Positions 40,087 to 56,274 of a stretch of 64,000 nucleotides of DNA are shown here, piece after piece (the first letter of the stretch is position 1; every line of letters starts with the position of its first letter). Location of the stretch: assembly GCF_030409755.1 (NCBI RefSeq), contig NZ_JAUFQE010000002.1, positions 3,534,001-3,598,000 on the forward strand, read 5' to 3'. Below the pieces are notes generated by a model. It ran no database searches. It was not told where the DNA came from and saw nothing but the letters and a program-made list of their open reading frames with translations. The position numbers were made by a program, and so were the translations under genes. The DNA comes from Vibrio lentus (lineage in GTDB: Bacteria > Pseudomonadota > Gammaproteobacteria > Enterobacterales > Vibrionaceae).

Positions 40087-43000
40087 ATGCCAAAACGTAC
40101 TGACATTAAAAGTGTTCTAATTCTAGGTGCTGGTCCGATTGTTATCGGTCAAGCATGTGAGTTTGATTACTCTGGTGCTCAAGCTTGTAAAGCACTTCGC
40201 GAAGAAGGTTACCGAGTTATTCTTGTAAACTCGAACCCTGCGACAATCATGACTGACCCAGACATGGCTGATGCGACTTACATCGAACCTATCCAATGGG
40301 AAGTGGTTCGTAACATCATCGCTAAAGAGAAGCCAGATGCAGTTCTACCGACAATGGGCGGCCAAACTGCACTTAACTGTGCGTTAGATTTAGAAAAATA
40401 CGGCGTACTTGAAGAGTTCGGCGTAGAGATGATTGGCGCAACTGCTGACGCTATCGATAAAGCTGAAGACCGCTCTCGTTTTGATAAAGCAATGAAATCG
40501 ATTGGTCTTGAGTGTCCAACGGCTGATACAGCGAAAACGATGGAAGAAGCTTACAAAGTTCAAGAAATGGTTGGCTTCCCTTGTATCATTCGTCCATCGT
40601 TTACGATGGGTGGTACAGGCGGTGGTATCGCTTATAACAAAGAAGAATTTGAAGAAATCTGTCGTCGTGGTTTGGACTTATCTCCAACCAACGAACTTCT
40701 AATCGATGAGTCACTTATCGGTTGGAAAGAGTACGAGATGGAAGTGGTTCGCGACAAGAACGACAACTGCATCATCGTATGTGCGATTGAAAACTTTGAC
40801 CCAATGGGTATTCACACTGGTGACTCGATCACAGTGGCTCCAGCACAAACGCTGACAGACAAAGAATACCAACTAATGCGTAATGCATCTCTAGCAGTAC
40901 TGCGTGAGATTGGTGTTGAAACAGGTGGTTCAAACGTACAGTTTGGTATCAACCCGAAAGATGGCCGTATGGTTATCATCGAGATGAACCCACGTGTATC
41001 TCGCTCTTCGGCACTAGCATCTAAAGCAACAGGTTTCCCAATCGCTAAGATTGCAGCGAAACTGGCTGTTGGCTTTACGCTAGACGAGCTAATGAATGAC
41101 ATCACTGGCGGCGCAACGCCAGCATCATTCGAACCAACAATCGACTACGTAGTAACTAAGATTCCTCGTTTTAACTTCGAGAAGTTTGCAGGTGCTAACG
41201 ACCGTCTAACGACTCAAATGAAGTCGGTTGGTGAAGTTATGGCTATTGGCCGTAACCAACAAGAATCTCTACAGAAAGCACTTCGCGGTCTAGAAGTTGG
41301 CGCAACTGGTTTTGACGAAATGGTCGACCTAGATGCACCTGACGCTCTAACGACGATTCGTCATGAGCTTAAAGAAGCGGGTTCTGACCGTATTTGGTAC
41401 ATCGCAGATGCTTTCCGTGCTGGTATGTCAGTTGATGGTGTATTCAACCTAACGCAAATTGACCGTTGGTTCCTAGTTCAAATCGAAGACATCGTAAAAC
41501 TAGAGCAAGAACTTAAAGCGAAAGGCTTTGCTGGTCTGAATAAAGACGAGCTAATGAAGCTTAAGCGTAAAGGTTTTGCTGATGCTCGCCTGTCTAAGAT
41601 TCTAGGTGTGGCTGAAAGTGAAATTCGTCGTCTACGTGACCAATACGATATTCACCCAGTCTACAAGCGCGTAGATACGTGTGCGGCTGAGTTCTCTTCT
41701 GATACGGCTTACATGTACTCATCTTACGATGATGAATGTGAATCGAACCCAACAGACAAAGAGAAAATCATGATCTTAGGCGGCGGTCCAAACCGTATCG
41801 GCCAAGGTATTGAATTCGATTACTGTTGTGTACATGCATCTCTAGCACTACGTGAAGATGGCTACGAAACAATCATGGTTAACTGTAACCCTGAGACAGT
41901 TTCGACAGACTACGATACGTCTGACCGTCTGTACTTTGAACCAGTAACTCTGGAAGACGTACTAGCAATCGTTCGTGTTGAGAAGCCAAAAGGCGTTATC
42001 GTTCAGTACGGTGGTCAAACACCACTGAAACTGGCTCGTGAGCTTGAAGCTGCTGGCGTACCAATCATTGGTACTAGCCCAGACGCAATCGACCGTGCTG
42101 AAGACCGTGAGCGTTTCCAAGTTGCTGTTGACCGTCTTGGTCTTCTACAACCAGAAAATGCGACAGTAACAACAATGGAGCAAGCAGTAGAGAAATCTCG
42201 CGAAATCGGCTTCCCACTGGTTGTTCGTCCTTCTTATGTTCTTGGTGGTCGTGCGATGGAAATCGTATACGACGAGCAAGACTTACGTCGCTACTTTAAC
42301 GAAGCAGTAAGTGTTTCAAACGAATCTCCAGTACTACTTGATAGCTTCCTAGATGATGCAATTGAAGTAGACGTTGATGCGATTTGTGACGGTGAGCGCG
42401 TTGTTATTGCGGGTATCATGGAGCACATCGAGCAAGCGGGTGTTCACTCAGGTGACTCAGCATGTTCGCTTCCTGCTTACACGCTAAGCCAAGAAATCCA
42501 AGACGTAATGCGTGAGCAAGTTGAAAAGCTAGCGTTCGAGTTGGGTGTTCGTGGTCTAATGAATACGCAGTTTGCTGTTAAGAACAACGAAGTGTACCTA
42601 ATCGAAGTTAACCCTCGTGCAGCACGTACAGTACCGTTCGTATCGAAAGCAACAGGCGCAGCAGTCGCTAAGATTGCAGCTCGTGTTATGGCGGGTCAAT
42701 CGCTAGAGTCTCAAGGCTTTACGAAAGAAATCATCCCACCATACTACTCAGTGAAAGAAGTTGTTCTTCCGTTCAACAAATTCCCTGGTGTTGACCCACT
42801 ATTAGGCCCAGAAATGCGCTCTACTGGTGAAGTTATGGGTGTTGGTGCAACGTTTGCTGAAGCATACTCTAAAGCTGAATTGGGTTGTGGCAACATCTAC
42901 CCAGAAGGCGGCCGTGCACTTCTTTCTGTTCGCGAAGGCGACAAAGAGCGTGTTGTTGACCTAGCATCTAAGCTATCTAAGCTTGGTTACCAGCTAGACG

Positions 43001-43317
43001 CAACACACGGTACTGCAGTTATCCTTGGCGAAGCGGGTATCAACCCACGTCTAGTAAACAAGGTACACGAAGGTCGTCCTCACATTCTTGACCGTATCAA
43101 GAACAACGAGTACACGTACATCGTGAACACTGCAGCTGGCCGTCAAGCGATTGAAGATTCTAAAGTTCTTCGTCGTGGCGCACTGGCTGAGAAAGTGAAC
43201 TACACGACTACGCTAAACGCTGCATTCGCGACTTGTATGGCGCACACTGCAGACGCGAAAACGTCAGTAACTTCAGTTCAAGAGCTACACGCACAAGTTA
43301 AAGCTTCTCAAGCTTAA
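40087..43317 (+). CDS. carB: Carbamoyl-phosphate synthase large subunit
   Basis: Synthesises carbamoyl phosphate from bicarbonate, ammonia and two ATP. It has 1076 residues with two homologous ATP-grasp halves: the first starts [20 protein letters not shown] and the second [19 protein letters not shown]. The C-terminal MGS-like allosteric domain (from about residue 935) binds UMP and ornithine in relatives. It ends with a terminator 40 bp downstream. Confidence 0.98.
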   Translation: MPKRTDIKSVLILGAGPIVIGQACEFDYSGAQACKALREEGYRVILVNSNPATIMTDPDMADATYIEPIQWEVVRNIIAKEKPDAVLPTMGGQTALNCALDLEKYGVLEEFGVEMIGATADAIDKAEDRSRFDKAMKSIGLECPTADTAKTMEEAYKVQEMVGFPCIIRPSFTMGGTGGGIAYNKEEFEEICRRGLDLSPTNELLIDESLIGWKEYEMEVVRDKNDNCIIVCAIENFDPMGIHTGDSITVAPAQTLTDKEYQLMRNASLAVLREIGVETGGSNVQFGINPKDGRMVIIEMNPRVSRSSALASKATGFPIAKIAAKLAVGFTLDELMNDITGGATPASFEPTIDYVVTKIPRFNFEKFAGANDRLTTQMKSVGEVMAIGRNQQESLQKALRGLEVGATGFDEMVDLDAPDALTTIRHELKEAGSDRIWYIADAFRAGMSVDGVFNLTQIDRWFLVQIEDIVKLEQELKAKGFAGLNKDELMKLKRKGFADARLSKILGVAESEIRRLRDQYDIHPVYKRVDTCAAEFSSDTAYMYSSYDDECESNPTDKEKIMILGGGPNRIGQGIEFDYCCVHASLALREDGYETIMVNCNPETVSTDYDTSDRLYFEPVTLEDVLAIVRVEKPKGVIVQYGGQTPLKLARELEAAGVPIIGTSPDAIDRAEDRERFQVAVDRLGLLQPENATVTTMEQAVEKSREIGFPLVVRPSYVLGGRAMEIVYDEQDLRRYFNEAVSVSNESPVLLDSFLDDAIEVDVDAICDGERVVIAGIMEHIEQAGVHSGDSACSLPAYTLSQEIQDVMREQVEKLAFELGVRGLMNTQFAVKNNEVYLIEVNPRAARTVPFVSKATGAAVAKIAARVMAGQSLESQGFTKEIIPPYYSVKEVVLPFNKFPGVDPLLGPEMRSTGEVMGVGATFAEAYSKAELGCGNIYPEGGRALLSVREGDKERVVDLASKLSKLGYQLDATHGTAVILGEAGINPRLVNKVHEGRPHILDRIKNNEYTYIVNTAAGRQAIEDSKVLRRGALAEKVNYTTTLNAAFATCMAHTADAKTSVTSVQELHAQVKASQA

Positions 43318-43357
43318 TTGACTCACGTGTATCGCTGTTAAGCGGATATAAATGCTC

Positions 43358-43387
43358 AAAGCCCACTCTTCGGAGTGGGCTTTTTTA
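43358..43387 (+). terminator. Rho-independent terminator of carAB
   Basis: AAAGCCCACTC / GAGTGGGCTTT stem with a TTCG tetraloop and six T. Confidence 0.94.
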
Positions 43388-43523
43388 TGTCTGTCATCTG
43401 ATGAAAATCTGGTAATGGCTAAATGATGAAAATTTGGAATAGGTTACAATCTTGTGTTTCGTTGTTGATTGTTTGCTCGCGGTGGTAAGTTGTCGCTACA
43501 CGAGAATTTAAGGCGTTGGGTAT

Positions 43524-44303
43524 ATGGAAATCACTCTAGAAATATTGGCTATCTTGTTTGTTGTTGCAACGGCGGCAGGCTTTATTGATGCAATGGCTGG
43601 CGGTGGTGGGTTGTTGACTCTACCTGCATTGCTAGCGGCCGGAGTGCCACCAACGCAAGCACTGGCAACCAACAAACTTCAAAGCTCATTTGGTAGTTTT
43701 TCTGCCAGTTGGTATTTCGTTCGCAACGGTATCGTTAGTATTAAAGAGATGCGCCTCGCGATCTTTTGTACTTTTATTGGCTCTGCAATTGGCGCCGAGT
43801 TAGTCCAGCACATTGATGCGAGTTTACTGACTAGCGTGATACCGCTGCTGCTTATCGCTATCTCTCTTTATTTCCTGTTAGCACCCCAAACTAGAGCGTC
43901 TGAAGGAAAGCAGAAGATCTCTGAGGCGATGTTTGCTTTGTGTATTGGTGGCGGTGTTGGCTTCTACGATGGCTTTTTTGGCCCAGGAACAGGTTCAATT
44001 TTCACGGTATGTTTTGTCGCTATCGGCCACTTCTCATTAGTGGATGCAACGGCACGCACCAAGATACTTAACTTCACATCGAATATAGCCGCATTGATCT
44101 TCTTTATTTTGGCTGGCTTGCCAATTTGGGAATTAGGATTAGTAATGGCAGTTGGTGGTTTTATGGGCGCTCAACTTGGCGCTAAAGTCGTGGTGACAAA
44201 AGGGCAGAAATGGATTCGCCCTCTTGTGATCGTGATGTCGATGTTAATGGCCTCTAAACTGCTTTGGGAACAGCATCAACAATGGATTCTATCAGTATTT
44301 TAA
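43524..44303 (+). CDS. TSUP-family (TauE/SafE) membrane permease
   Basis: A 259-residue integral membrane protein with about seven or eight hydrophobic helices. Two internally similar parts show the TauE/SafE signatures: AAGFIDAMAGGGGLLTLPALL near residue 18 and GFYDGFFGPGTGSIFTV near 147. The family exports or imports sulfite, sulfoacetate or similar anions; the substrate here is unknown. It resembles Escherichia coli YfcA. A 14-bp direct repeat (TGATGAAAATYTGG at 43399 and 43424) lies upstream. The 3' end overlaps the convergent LysR gene by 50 bp. Confidence 0.85.
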   Translation: MEITLEILAILFVVATAAGFIDAMAGGGGLLTLPALLAAGVPPTQALATNKLQSSFGSFSASWYFVRNGIVSIKEMRLAIFCTFIGSAIGAELVQHIDASLLTSVIPLLLIAISLYFLLAPQTRASEGKQKISEAMFALCIGGGVGFYDGFFGPGTGSIFTVCFVAIGHFSLVDATARTKILNFTSNIAALIFFILAGLPIWELGLVMAVGGFMGAQLGAKVVVTKGQKWIRPLVIVMSMLMASKLLWEQHQQWILSVF

Positions 44304-45099
44304 CTCGCGGAGATTGATAGCTGTTCGGCCTTACACAGATATGAATAGGTCGAATTAATCCCTCTAACTCTGGAAAGCTAAACAGGTATTGAGGCTCAAT
44401 ATTGAGTGTCTTTACGATAGAGAGCGGGATCAAAGCCGGCCCTGTCCCACCCAACGCTAACTGAGCTGCTGCGGTGTAGGCATCCATCTCCATCAAGGGT
44501 TTGATGCCGAACTTTTCAAGCACAGATAACTGATACGAGTTTGCTGGATTGGTCATATCGTTAGTGATGACCATTGGAGGAAGCTCCGTTAACGGCGACT
44601 TACTTACTATGTAAAACGGCTCATCAAACAGGTGGAATGTCATCAACCCATGATGCGGCGGTAGTAAACCAGCACACAACCCCAAGGTCGCCTTACCAGA
44701 CTGCACTCGCTCGATAATTCTTGGTGTATGGTTAGTGGTGATGGTGATGTATTTATCTTGCTGGATAAATTTCCCCATCATTTCACCTAGATAACCTGCG
44801 ATCAGCGACTTAGAGCTATCTAAAGTGATGAGAGTGGTATCTTCCAACTCTTGCTGTTCATAAATAAGCCCTCTAAGTTCATTGAATGCGGGGCCAATAC
44901 TCTCGATGAGCGCGATCGCATCCGGCGTCAGTTTTATCTGTCGGCCACTTGGTTCTATGAGTTTCTTACCTAGCTTCTTCTCTAAATTCGCAATCCGTTT
45001 GCTGACCGCCGATTGGCTGATATAAAGCAAACTGCCGGTGCGGCTCATGGTCTTTGCTTTGCTCAACACCAATAGAGTTTCGATTCCTTCGAGTAACAT
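44254..45099 (-). CDS. LysR-family transcriptional regulator
   Basis: A 281-residue regulator with an N-terminal winged helix-turn-helix (residues 1-60, LLYISQSAVSKRIANLEKKL) and a periplasmic-binding-protein-like effector domain. It is slightly short for LysR proteins (about 300). Target genes are unknown. The flavodoxin-like gene lies upstream on the same strand. The convergent permease overlaps its 3' end, so antisense effects between the two are possible. Confidence 0.9.
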   Translation of the reverse strand: MLLEGIETLLVLSKAKTMSRTGSLLYISQSAVSKRIANLEKKLGKKLIEPSGRQIKLTPDAIALIESIGPAFNELRGLIYEQQELEDTTLITLDSSKSLIAGYLGEMMGKFIQQDKYITITTNHTPRIIERVQSGKATLGLCAGLLPPHHGLMTFHLFDEPFYIVSKSPLTELPPMVITNDMTNPANSYQLSVLEKFGIKPLMEMDAYTAAAQLALGGTGPALIPLSIVKTLNIEPQYLFSFPELEGLIRPIHICVRPNSYQSPRVKILIESIVDAVPKAV

Positions 45100-45190
45100 T
45101 GAGTGATATTCATGAAAGTTGGGAATGATTGAACCAAGTTACCTTAAACGCCATTCATTCTCTAGTCTGAGCTCATAGATATTAAATAAG

Positions 45191-45772
45191 CTAGGTTCTT
45201 TCAACTAGGCTCGCGATGCGTTGCCCAAAATAGAAAGCGGTTTTAAGGTCATTACTATGGATGTGATTATTGGTGCTCTCAGCCGTCTGATCATCACTGG
45301 CGACCAAACCAATACTGGAACCGGTACGATTCAAACCTAAGTCATCGATATGCTTTGAGATATCAAGCCCTGCCCAAACCATGCCATGCTGACAAGCCAG
45401 AGTGAAAAAACTTAACAAGGTTTGTTGTTGCTCACCGTTCAGGCTACCACCAGTAGTGAAACCTGCAGCGAGCTTATTTCGCCATGCTTTCTTACAGTAG
45501 GTATCACTGCTCGCATCCATAAAGCTTTTAAACTGTGCGGCTGGTGAGCCCATGTAAGTAGGAGCGCCAAAGATAATCGCATCACAATTGTTTAATGCGT
45601 TGAGCTTGCCGTCATTGTCATACCTTCCTTCGACTATTTCAGACGAGAGGACTTCAATGAGCAGTGCTGAGCCAGGTTGTTGAGTGTTAATACCTTCAGC
45701 GATTGTCTCAGCGACTTGCTTGGTCGCTCCATTCTTAGAGAAGAAAACAATGCCTACTTTATTGATACTCAT
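45191..45772 (-). CDS. Flavodoxin-like / NAD(P)H-quinone oxidoreductase family protein (WrbA-like)
   Basis: A 193-residue cytoplasmic flavoprotein. The FMN phosphate loop is FFSKNGATKQVAETIAEGI; the other FMN-contact segments are FGAPTYMGSPAAQFKSFMD and TGGSLNGEQQQTL. This is the NADPH-dependent FMN reductase / WrbA type. The exact substrate is not known. It starts MSINKVGIVFF, after AAGGGAG. Upstream sequence is AT-rich with TTAGTAAATAAATTAGTTTA, possibly operator DNA. Confidence 0.82.
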   Translation of the reverse strand: MSINKVGIVFFSKNGATKQVAETIAEGINTQQPGSALLIEVLSSEIVEGRYDNDGKLNALNNCDAIIFGAPTYMGSPAAQFKSFMDASSDTYCKKAWRNKLAAGFTTGGSLNGEQQQTLLSFFTLACQHGMVWAGLDISKHIDDLGLNRTGSSIGLVASDDQTAESTNNHIHSNDLKTAFYFGQRIASLVERT

Positions 45773-45966
45773 CTTGAACTCCCTTTTACCAATGTTAGTA
45801 AATAAATTAGTTTATAAAGTTGTTTGTTTATTAATATAGCCTGTGAATTGGATAAGTAAACAAAAAAGATTACCAACCTAGTAATGAATGAGCTAACTAG
45901 AGTGTGAGGAAAGGAGGGGATCTTTGAATAATGGAAATAGAGGAGATAAGTGATTTGAAAGCGAAT

Positions 45967-45991
45967 TAAAAAAGGCTCCTTTGCGGAGCCT
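45967..45991 (-). terminator. Rho-independent terminator of yicG (minus strand)
   Basis: AGGCTCC / GGAGCCT with a 5-nt loop; on the minus strand it is followed by six T. Confidence 0.88.
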
Positions 45992-46013
45992 ATTTCTATT
46001 TTGTAACGCTAGC

Positions 46014-46631
46014 CTATTTGATAGCGAAGGTTGGCAATGACAAGTGCCAGCGAATAGCGCCAAGCCTAATCAATAGTGTCGTGAACACGCCAGCTAAAAA
46101 GGCAGTTTCTGAGTCGTGCCCCATGGTAATTGCCATGGTATGGAAAGCGCCGCCAATGATACAAGCAGTTGCGTAGACTTCACTTCTTAGGATCATTGGG
46201 ACTTCACGAGCAAGTACGTCGCGGATAATGCCGCCACCACAGCCAGTAATTACGCCCATGATAATAGCAACCAATGCAGAATCTTGATAAATCAGTGCTT
46301 TCTCAACACCAATGCCAACAAACACCGCTAAGCCTATCGCATCACATACTGGCAGGATCCACCAGGCCAGACGCTTTGGACGCCTTACTATAATCATGGT
46401 CAGCAAACATGTGGTGATGATGACCCAAAGGTAGGTGGTATCGGTGATCCAAAACACAGGAGTTGCACCCAATGCCATGTCACGAATTGTACCGCCGCCA
46501 ATAGCGGTTACGCTACCTAAAACGGCGACACCAAAGGGATCCATCTTAAGACGGCCAGCGACAAATACGCCTGAGACAGCAAAAATGGCAGTGCCAAATA
46601 AATCGATAATATAAAGCAGCATGGAGTCCAT
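46014..46631 (-). CDS. yicG: TRIC/UPF0126 family membrane protein (YicG-like)
   Basis: A 205-residue protein with about seven transmembrane helices. Two repeats carry the UPF0126 signature: AIGGGTIRDMALG in the first half and GCGGGIIRDVLA in the second. Bacterial TRIC proteins are reported as trimeric cation channels, and Escherichia coli YicG as a glycine transporter. Which applies here is unknown. It lies 74 bp after btuF on the same strand and may be the end of the mtnN operon. Confidence 0.85.
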   Translation of the reverse strand: MDSMLLYIIDLFGTAIFAVSGVFVAGRLKMDPFGVAVLGSVTAIGGGTIRDMALGATPVFWITDTTYLWVIITTCLLTMIIVRRPKRLAWWILPVCDAIGLAVFVGIGVEKALIYQDSALVAIIMGVITGCGGGIIRDVLAREVPMILRSEVYATACIIGGAFHTMAITMGHDSETAFLAGVFTTLLIRLGAIRWHLSLPTFAIK

Positions 46632-46705
46632 GATACTGGTGCTCTTATGGTTGAAATTGTAGGGACAGGTCGGTGGCGAATTGTACGAAAAAACGCAGCA
46701 AATAG

Positions 46706-47566
46706 TTAGTGATTTTGCCTAGCTCTATCGAAGAAATCGCATACTTGTTGGATCGCTTTCAAAGTTCTCGTCGTCGGGCGATTAATCCAGTCAGAGTTGA
46801 GTGACCAAATCTGATTTTGAGCGACTGCTGGGATCTCGTCCTCCCAAGTTTGCCACATGGTTCCATTCTCAATTGCATGCTGAGAAGTGAAGATCACTTG
46901 CGGTTTTCTTAACACAACTTGTTCAATACCAACTTGCGGGTAAGGAGAAGCACTGTCTTCGAAAATATTGTGGCCACCACAAAACTCAAACACCTCACTT
47001 GGCCAGTGCCCTTGAGCAACAGTGATGATCGGCTTCTCACTGAGCTGATAAAAGTAGTCTACGGGTTCGGCATCTTTATATTTTAGTCTCAATGCGTTGA
47101 GTTGCTCTTTGTATTGCTTGGCATTGTTTTCCCCAATACTCGGATCACTGGAGTATTGGCTGAGTTGTTCAATATTGGTCGCAATGCTGTCTAGACTTTT
47201 GGTTTTCGAGTAGTAAATATTAAATCCAAATTGCTCTAGTTTCGCGAGTTCTCTTGGTGGATTCCCAGCAGGCCATGCGAGAATCAAATCAGGTTGCAGT
47301 GCGATGATCTTCTCAACCTTGATGCCTTGGTAATTAGCCACTTTCTCTAGCTTGTCAGCTTGTGGTGGATAATCACTTCGCTCACTCACCGCAATCAAGT
47401 TATCACCTAAACCCGCGCTGTAGGCGAGCTCTGTGGCGTGAGGAGCAAGGCTGATGACGCGCTCGGCAGTCGCGACTTCTGTTGCGAGAGAAGTGGGTGT
47501 CCATAAACAAAAGCTGAGACTTAACGTGAGAGCGGTACATCGTGTAATGAGTTGAGAGGGTTTCAC
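46706..47566 (-). CDS. btuF: Vitamin B12-binding periplasmic protein BtuF
   Basis: Periplasmic binding protein that passes cobalamin to the BtuCD transporter. A signal peptide (ends near residue 28, SLATEV) precedes a two-lobe fold with ERVISLAPHATELAYSAG, EKIIALQPDLILAWPAGNP and FEFCGGHNIF. It has 286 residues. The start codon is GTG, one base after the cobD/cbiB stop. btuCD are not in the window. Confidence 0.92.
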   Translation of the reverse strand: MKPSQLITRCTALTLSLSFCLWTPTSLATEVATAERVISLAPHATELAYSAGLGDNLIAVSERSDYPPQADKLEKVANYQGIKVEKIIALQPDLILAWPAGNPPRELAKLEQFGFNIYYSKTKSLDSIATNIEQLSQYSSDPSIGENNAKQYKEQLNALRLKYKDAEPVDYFYQLSEKPIITVAQGHWPSEVFEFCGGHNIFEDSASPYPQVGIEQVVLRKPQVIFTSQHAIENGTMWQTWEDEIPAVAQNQIWSLNSDWINRPTTRTLKAIQQVCDFFDRARQNH

Positions 47567-47567
47567 T

Positions 47568-48521
47568 TTAAATCCCTTGGTGAATAATGAGTAAGGCTAG
47601 GCTTTGTAAGAATATCCAAATCGCGATGCGACCAAAAAGCAGCTTTTGAACCTGAGATAAGTGCAGCGCTGAAGGTGCGATTCTGCCGCCTAATTTTGCT
47701 CGAATGGCTTTGGTATTGTCGTAAATAGCAGGACCGCCCAGTGACAGCTCAAGCTTGTTGCCGACAGCGGTAATCAACCATGCTGGGCCGGGTAATGGCC
47801 AAGAGCGACTCTGAACGAGCATCATTTTGAACGTGTGAGACGCTTTATCACCACATACAATCATCAAGGCAAACAATCGCATTGGTATAAATTCTAGGAT
47901 AGCGACGGTCTTGATTGCCGTTGATCCAAATGGAGAGAACTGCTTACGGCTTGGTGACCACGCTCGCGCTAATTCGACAATCAGGCGATACATTAAAGCG
48001 ACGATTCCACCACCAATGGCGTACCAGAACAATACACAAACCACATTACGAGCGTAACCCATGATGATCGTTTCAGCAGCGGCTTTGCCAAGCCCAAGTG
48101 ATGACAGTGATTCAGTTTGACGATTAACAATAGGTGCCAATAACTGGCGAGCTGTGGCTTTATCTTCTCGGCCAAGAGCTTTGATCAACTGATTAGCCAG
48201 CTTTTCATTGTTACGCCAATCAATAGCGAGTAACAACAGCGCTAATTCAAACAGTTGTGATTGCCAAACCAGTGGCTGCAGTGCCAATAGAATAACCAGA
48301 GTCGGCAAGACCATTAACCCCCAAGCTAAAGTGCCTGAGATTAAGCTTTGGGAATAATTTTGATTGTTATTAACCTTGGTTGCTAAAAGTTCAGCAAACT
48401 TATGCCATAAGGTCGTGGGATGTGCGGCATGGGGGATAGGTAAAATTAAATGAAAAAGCAGTGCTCCCCACATTACAAGGAGCACGCCATTTGCAAATAC
48501 CTGATCAAACAGTGTTTGCAT
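47568..48521 (-). CDS. CobD/CbiB-family cobalamin biosynthesis membrane protein
   Basis: Related to adenosylcobinamide-phosphate synthase, which attaches the aminopropanol arm to adenosylcobyrate. It has 317 residues and several transmembrane helices. The conserved segments include HPTTLWHKFAELL, SLSSLGLGKAAAETI and WPLPGPAWLITAVGNKL. The last keeps the family PGPA core, while other signature residues look diverged, so activity is not certain. It sits between mtnN and btuF, which supports a role in cobamide salvage. Confidence 0.82.
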   Translation of the reverse strand: MQTLFDQVFANGVLLVMWGALLFHLILPIPHAAHPTTLWHKFAELLATKVNNNQNYSQSLISGTLAWGLMVLPTLVILLALQPLVWQSQLFELALLLLAIDWRNNEKLANQLIKALGREDKATARQLLAPIVNRQTESLSSLGLGKAAAETIIMGYARNVVCVLFWYAIGGGIVALMYRLIVELARAWSPSRKQFSPFGSTAIKTVAILEFIPMRLFALMIVCGDKASHTFKMMLVQSRSWPLPGPAWLITAVGNKLELSLGGPAIYDNTKAIRAKLGGRIAPSALHLSQVQKLLFGRIAIWIFLQSLALLIIHQGI

Positions 48522-48531
48522 GTCTAGTCGC

Positions 48532-49227
48532 TTACTTTAGTAGGGCAACCATCTTGATAACCATCTCAGAAGAGCTTTGCGCTGCAAGTGGCAGGAACTC
48601 TTCGAAGCTCATTGGTGATTCTTTGTCTGCAACGTCAGAGATTGCACGAACAACCACGAATGGTATTTGGAATTGGTGACAAGCTTGAGCGATAGCCGAT
48701 GCTTCCATCTCTACAGCAACTACTGATGGGAAGTGCTTACGGATGAACTCTTGGCGTTCAGCGGTGCAAACAAATGCGTCGCCAGTACAAATAAGACCGC
48801 GAACGGCGTGCTTATCTTCCATTTGTGATAGAGCTTGTTCAGCAACAGCCATCAGTTTGTCGTCAGCTTTGAACGCTGCAGGTTGACCTGCCATTTGGCC
48901 GATTTCGTAACCGAAAGCTGTAACGTCTGCATCGTGGTGACGAACTTCAGTAGAGATAACGACATCGCCAAGGTTCAGCGTTGAATCAAAACCGCCAGCA
49001 GAGCCAGTGTTTAATACTACATCTGGTTGGTATTCGCTTAGTAGAATTGAAGTACCAACAGCCGCTGCTACTTTACCAATGCCTGATTGAAGCAATACAA
49101 CATCAACACCATTTAGCTGACCAGAGAAAAAGGTACAACCGCCTTTATTAACTTCAGTAATGTCTGAAATTGCTGCTTTTAGGATCGCAACTTCTTGCTC
49201 CATTGCGCCAATGATGCCGATTTTCAT
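48532..49227 (-). CDS. mtnN: 5'-methylthioadenosine/S-adenosylhomocysteine nucleosidase
   Basis: Removes adenine from methylthioadenosine, S-adenosylhomocysteine and 5'-deoxyadenosine, and so supplies the first step toward autoinducer-2. It has 231 residues. Active-site residues are E12 (IGAMEQE), the substrate-binding [10 protein letters not shown] and the catalytic aspartate in [12 protein letters not shown]. It lies 10 bp upstream of the cobD/cbiB-like gene, the likely start of an operon running into btuF. Confidence 0.97.
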   Translation of the reverse strand: MKIGIIGAMEQEVAILKAAISDITEVNKGGCTFFSGQLNGVDVVLLQSGIGKVAAAVGTSILLSEYQPDVVLNTGSAGGFDSTLNLGDVVISTEVRHHDADVTAFGYEIGQMAGQPAAFKADDKLMAVAEQALSQMEDKHAVRGLICTGDAFVCTAERQEFIRKHFPSVVAVEMEASAIAQACHQFQIPFVVVRAISDVADKESPMSFEEFLPLAAQSSSEMVIKMVALLK

Positions 49228-49354
49228 GTGTAGTCTCTTAATAAAAATTATTTAAACAGTAGAGCGAAATTGTAGCATGGAAGAGAAGTGTCGAGCGACT
49301 GCCCAGAAGCACTTCTCATCCGAATACAGACGATTTATCTGTGTATTCTTTTAT

Positions 49355-49783
49355 CTATTTGATTAAGCCTTCGCTTTTCAAGCTAGCACGAAGTTGATCC
49401 GCTCGTTTTCGGTTGACGCCAAAGTCAGAATGGCCAGTGCGAGACTCTGAACGCACGATCAGTTTACCATCAGTGATCTTAAGTTCTAAGTCATCGACAA
49501 AGCGCATGATACGCGAGGTGCATTCAACACGTAGGTAGTCTTCCGTTTTACTGGCTGTTTTTGCGCCCGGTAAGGTCAGCGCAACCTGCTCAATCGCATC
49601 TAAGTTTGCTGAATCTGATAACTCAAACGAGGCCAATGCATGCTGTTCACGGTCATCTTGAGTTGAAACGCAGTTTGGTTTGTCTCCACAAGGTGATGAA
49701 GTTCTGTCTTTCATGTCCGTGATTCCTTGGCTGCAAGCGGTTAGAGTTAAAAGAGATATAGAGAGGAGAGCTGCTTTTTTCAT
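49355..49783 (-). CDS. DUF1499 family lipoprotein
   Basis: A 142-residue predicted lipoprotein. Lipobox LTAC gives a lipidated C17. The body fits DUF1499: CGDKPNCVSTQ near the N-terminus and CTSRIMRFVDDLELKI in the middle. The function is unknown. It is transcribed toward mtnN with a 127-bp gap and probably has its own promoter. Confidence 0.85.
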   Translation of the reverse strand: MKKAALLSISLLTLTACSQGITDMKDRTSSPCGDKPNCVSTQDDREQHALASFELSDSANLDAIEQVALTLPGAKTASKTEDYLRVECTSRIMRFVDDLELKITDGKLIVRSESRTGHSDFGVNRKRADQLRASLKSEGLIK

Positions 49784-49881
49784 CGTGATTCCTATGGCGT
49801 TTTAGTTCTAATTATAGTTATCGGCTTGTTTGCGATTGTTTTACGTATTTTCGTTATGCTTGTGATAAACGTATCTAATTC

Positions 49882-49912
49882 AAAAAAGGATCCATGATTG
49901 GATCCTTTTTTT
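49882..49912. terminator. Bidirectional terminator between gltD (first copy) and the DUF1499 gene
   Basis: AAAAAAGGATCC / GGATCCTTTTTT with a 6-nt loop; A and T runs on both sides suit either direction. It lies just after gltD on the minus strand. Confidence 0.85.
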
Positions 49913-49951
49913 ATAGTAACGAGCTGAGTAATAAAGGAAACCCTATACCAA

Positions 49952-55844
<5,893 letters not shown>

Positions 55845-56177
55845 TGCAATTCTCCCTTTTGCTTCGCTGTCATCCAGACAGTAAATGACTAACTATTCAT
55901 GTACTTGTTATTTTTTATGAACTTATAGTTTGTTTTTAGCTAGCTAAAACGTTATTGGTTGTGTTAACAAAACCGATTGGTTTTATTTTCATCAGCTTTA
56001 CAACGTATAGCTAATTGTGTTTAAGGTCAAGTTCATGGTTAATTATCATGTGTAAACGCGATTAGCCACGTAATAATCTAAAATACTCGATGAAGATCAA
56101 TGAGATATAAAAGCTAGATGTTAACGGGATTTAACATATGCAGTAGGAGTGATTGATAAATAGTTAAAGGCCAGATA

Positions 56178-56205
56178 GAAAAAAGGCTAGCATCGAGTGC
56201 TAGCC
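56178..56205 (-). terminator. Rho-independent terminator of the second gltBD operon
   Basis: GGCTAGCA / TGCTAGCC stem with a 5-nt loop, followed on the minus strand by six T. Confidence 0.87.
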
Positions 56206-56242
56206 AAATATAAAAGTTAGGAAGGGTGTTGCTTTTTCCCTA

Positions 56243-56265
56243 GGCTAACGTCAACGACGTTAGCC
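56243..56265 (-). repeat. Perfect hairpin just after the second gltD
   Basis: GGCTAACGTC / GACGTTAGCC, 10-bp stem with a 3-nt loop, without a T run on the minus strand. It may protect the mRNA 3' end upstream of the terminator. Confidence 0.65.
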
Positions 56266-56274
56266 CGAGAAATA

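Larger units (their letters stand above)
55845..56274 (-). promoter_or_regulatory. Region between the two gltBD operons: gltB promoter region and twin hairpins
   Basis: No gene is seen. The part next to gltB (55845-56150) is AT-rich with a ribosome-binding AAGGGAG before the gltB ATG; promoter elements were not confidently assigned. Two hairpins end the preceding gltD: GGCTAACGTC / GACGTTAGCC (56243-56265), then GGCTAGCA / TGCTAGCC (56185-56205). Confidence 0.55.
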
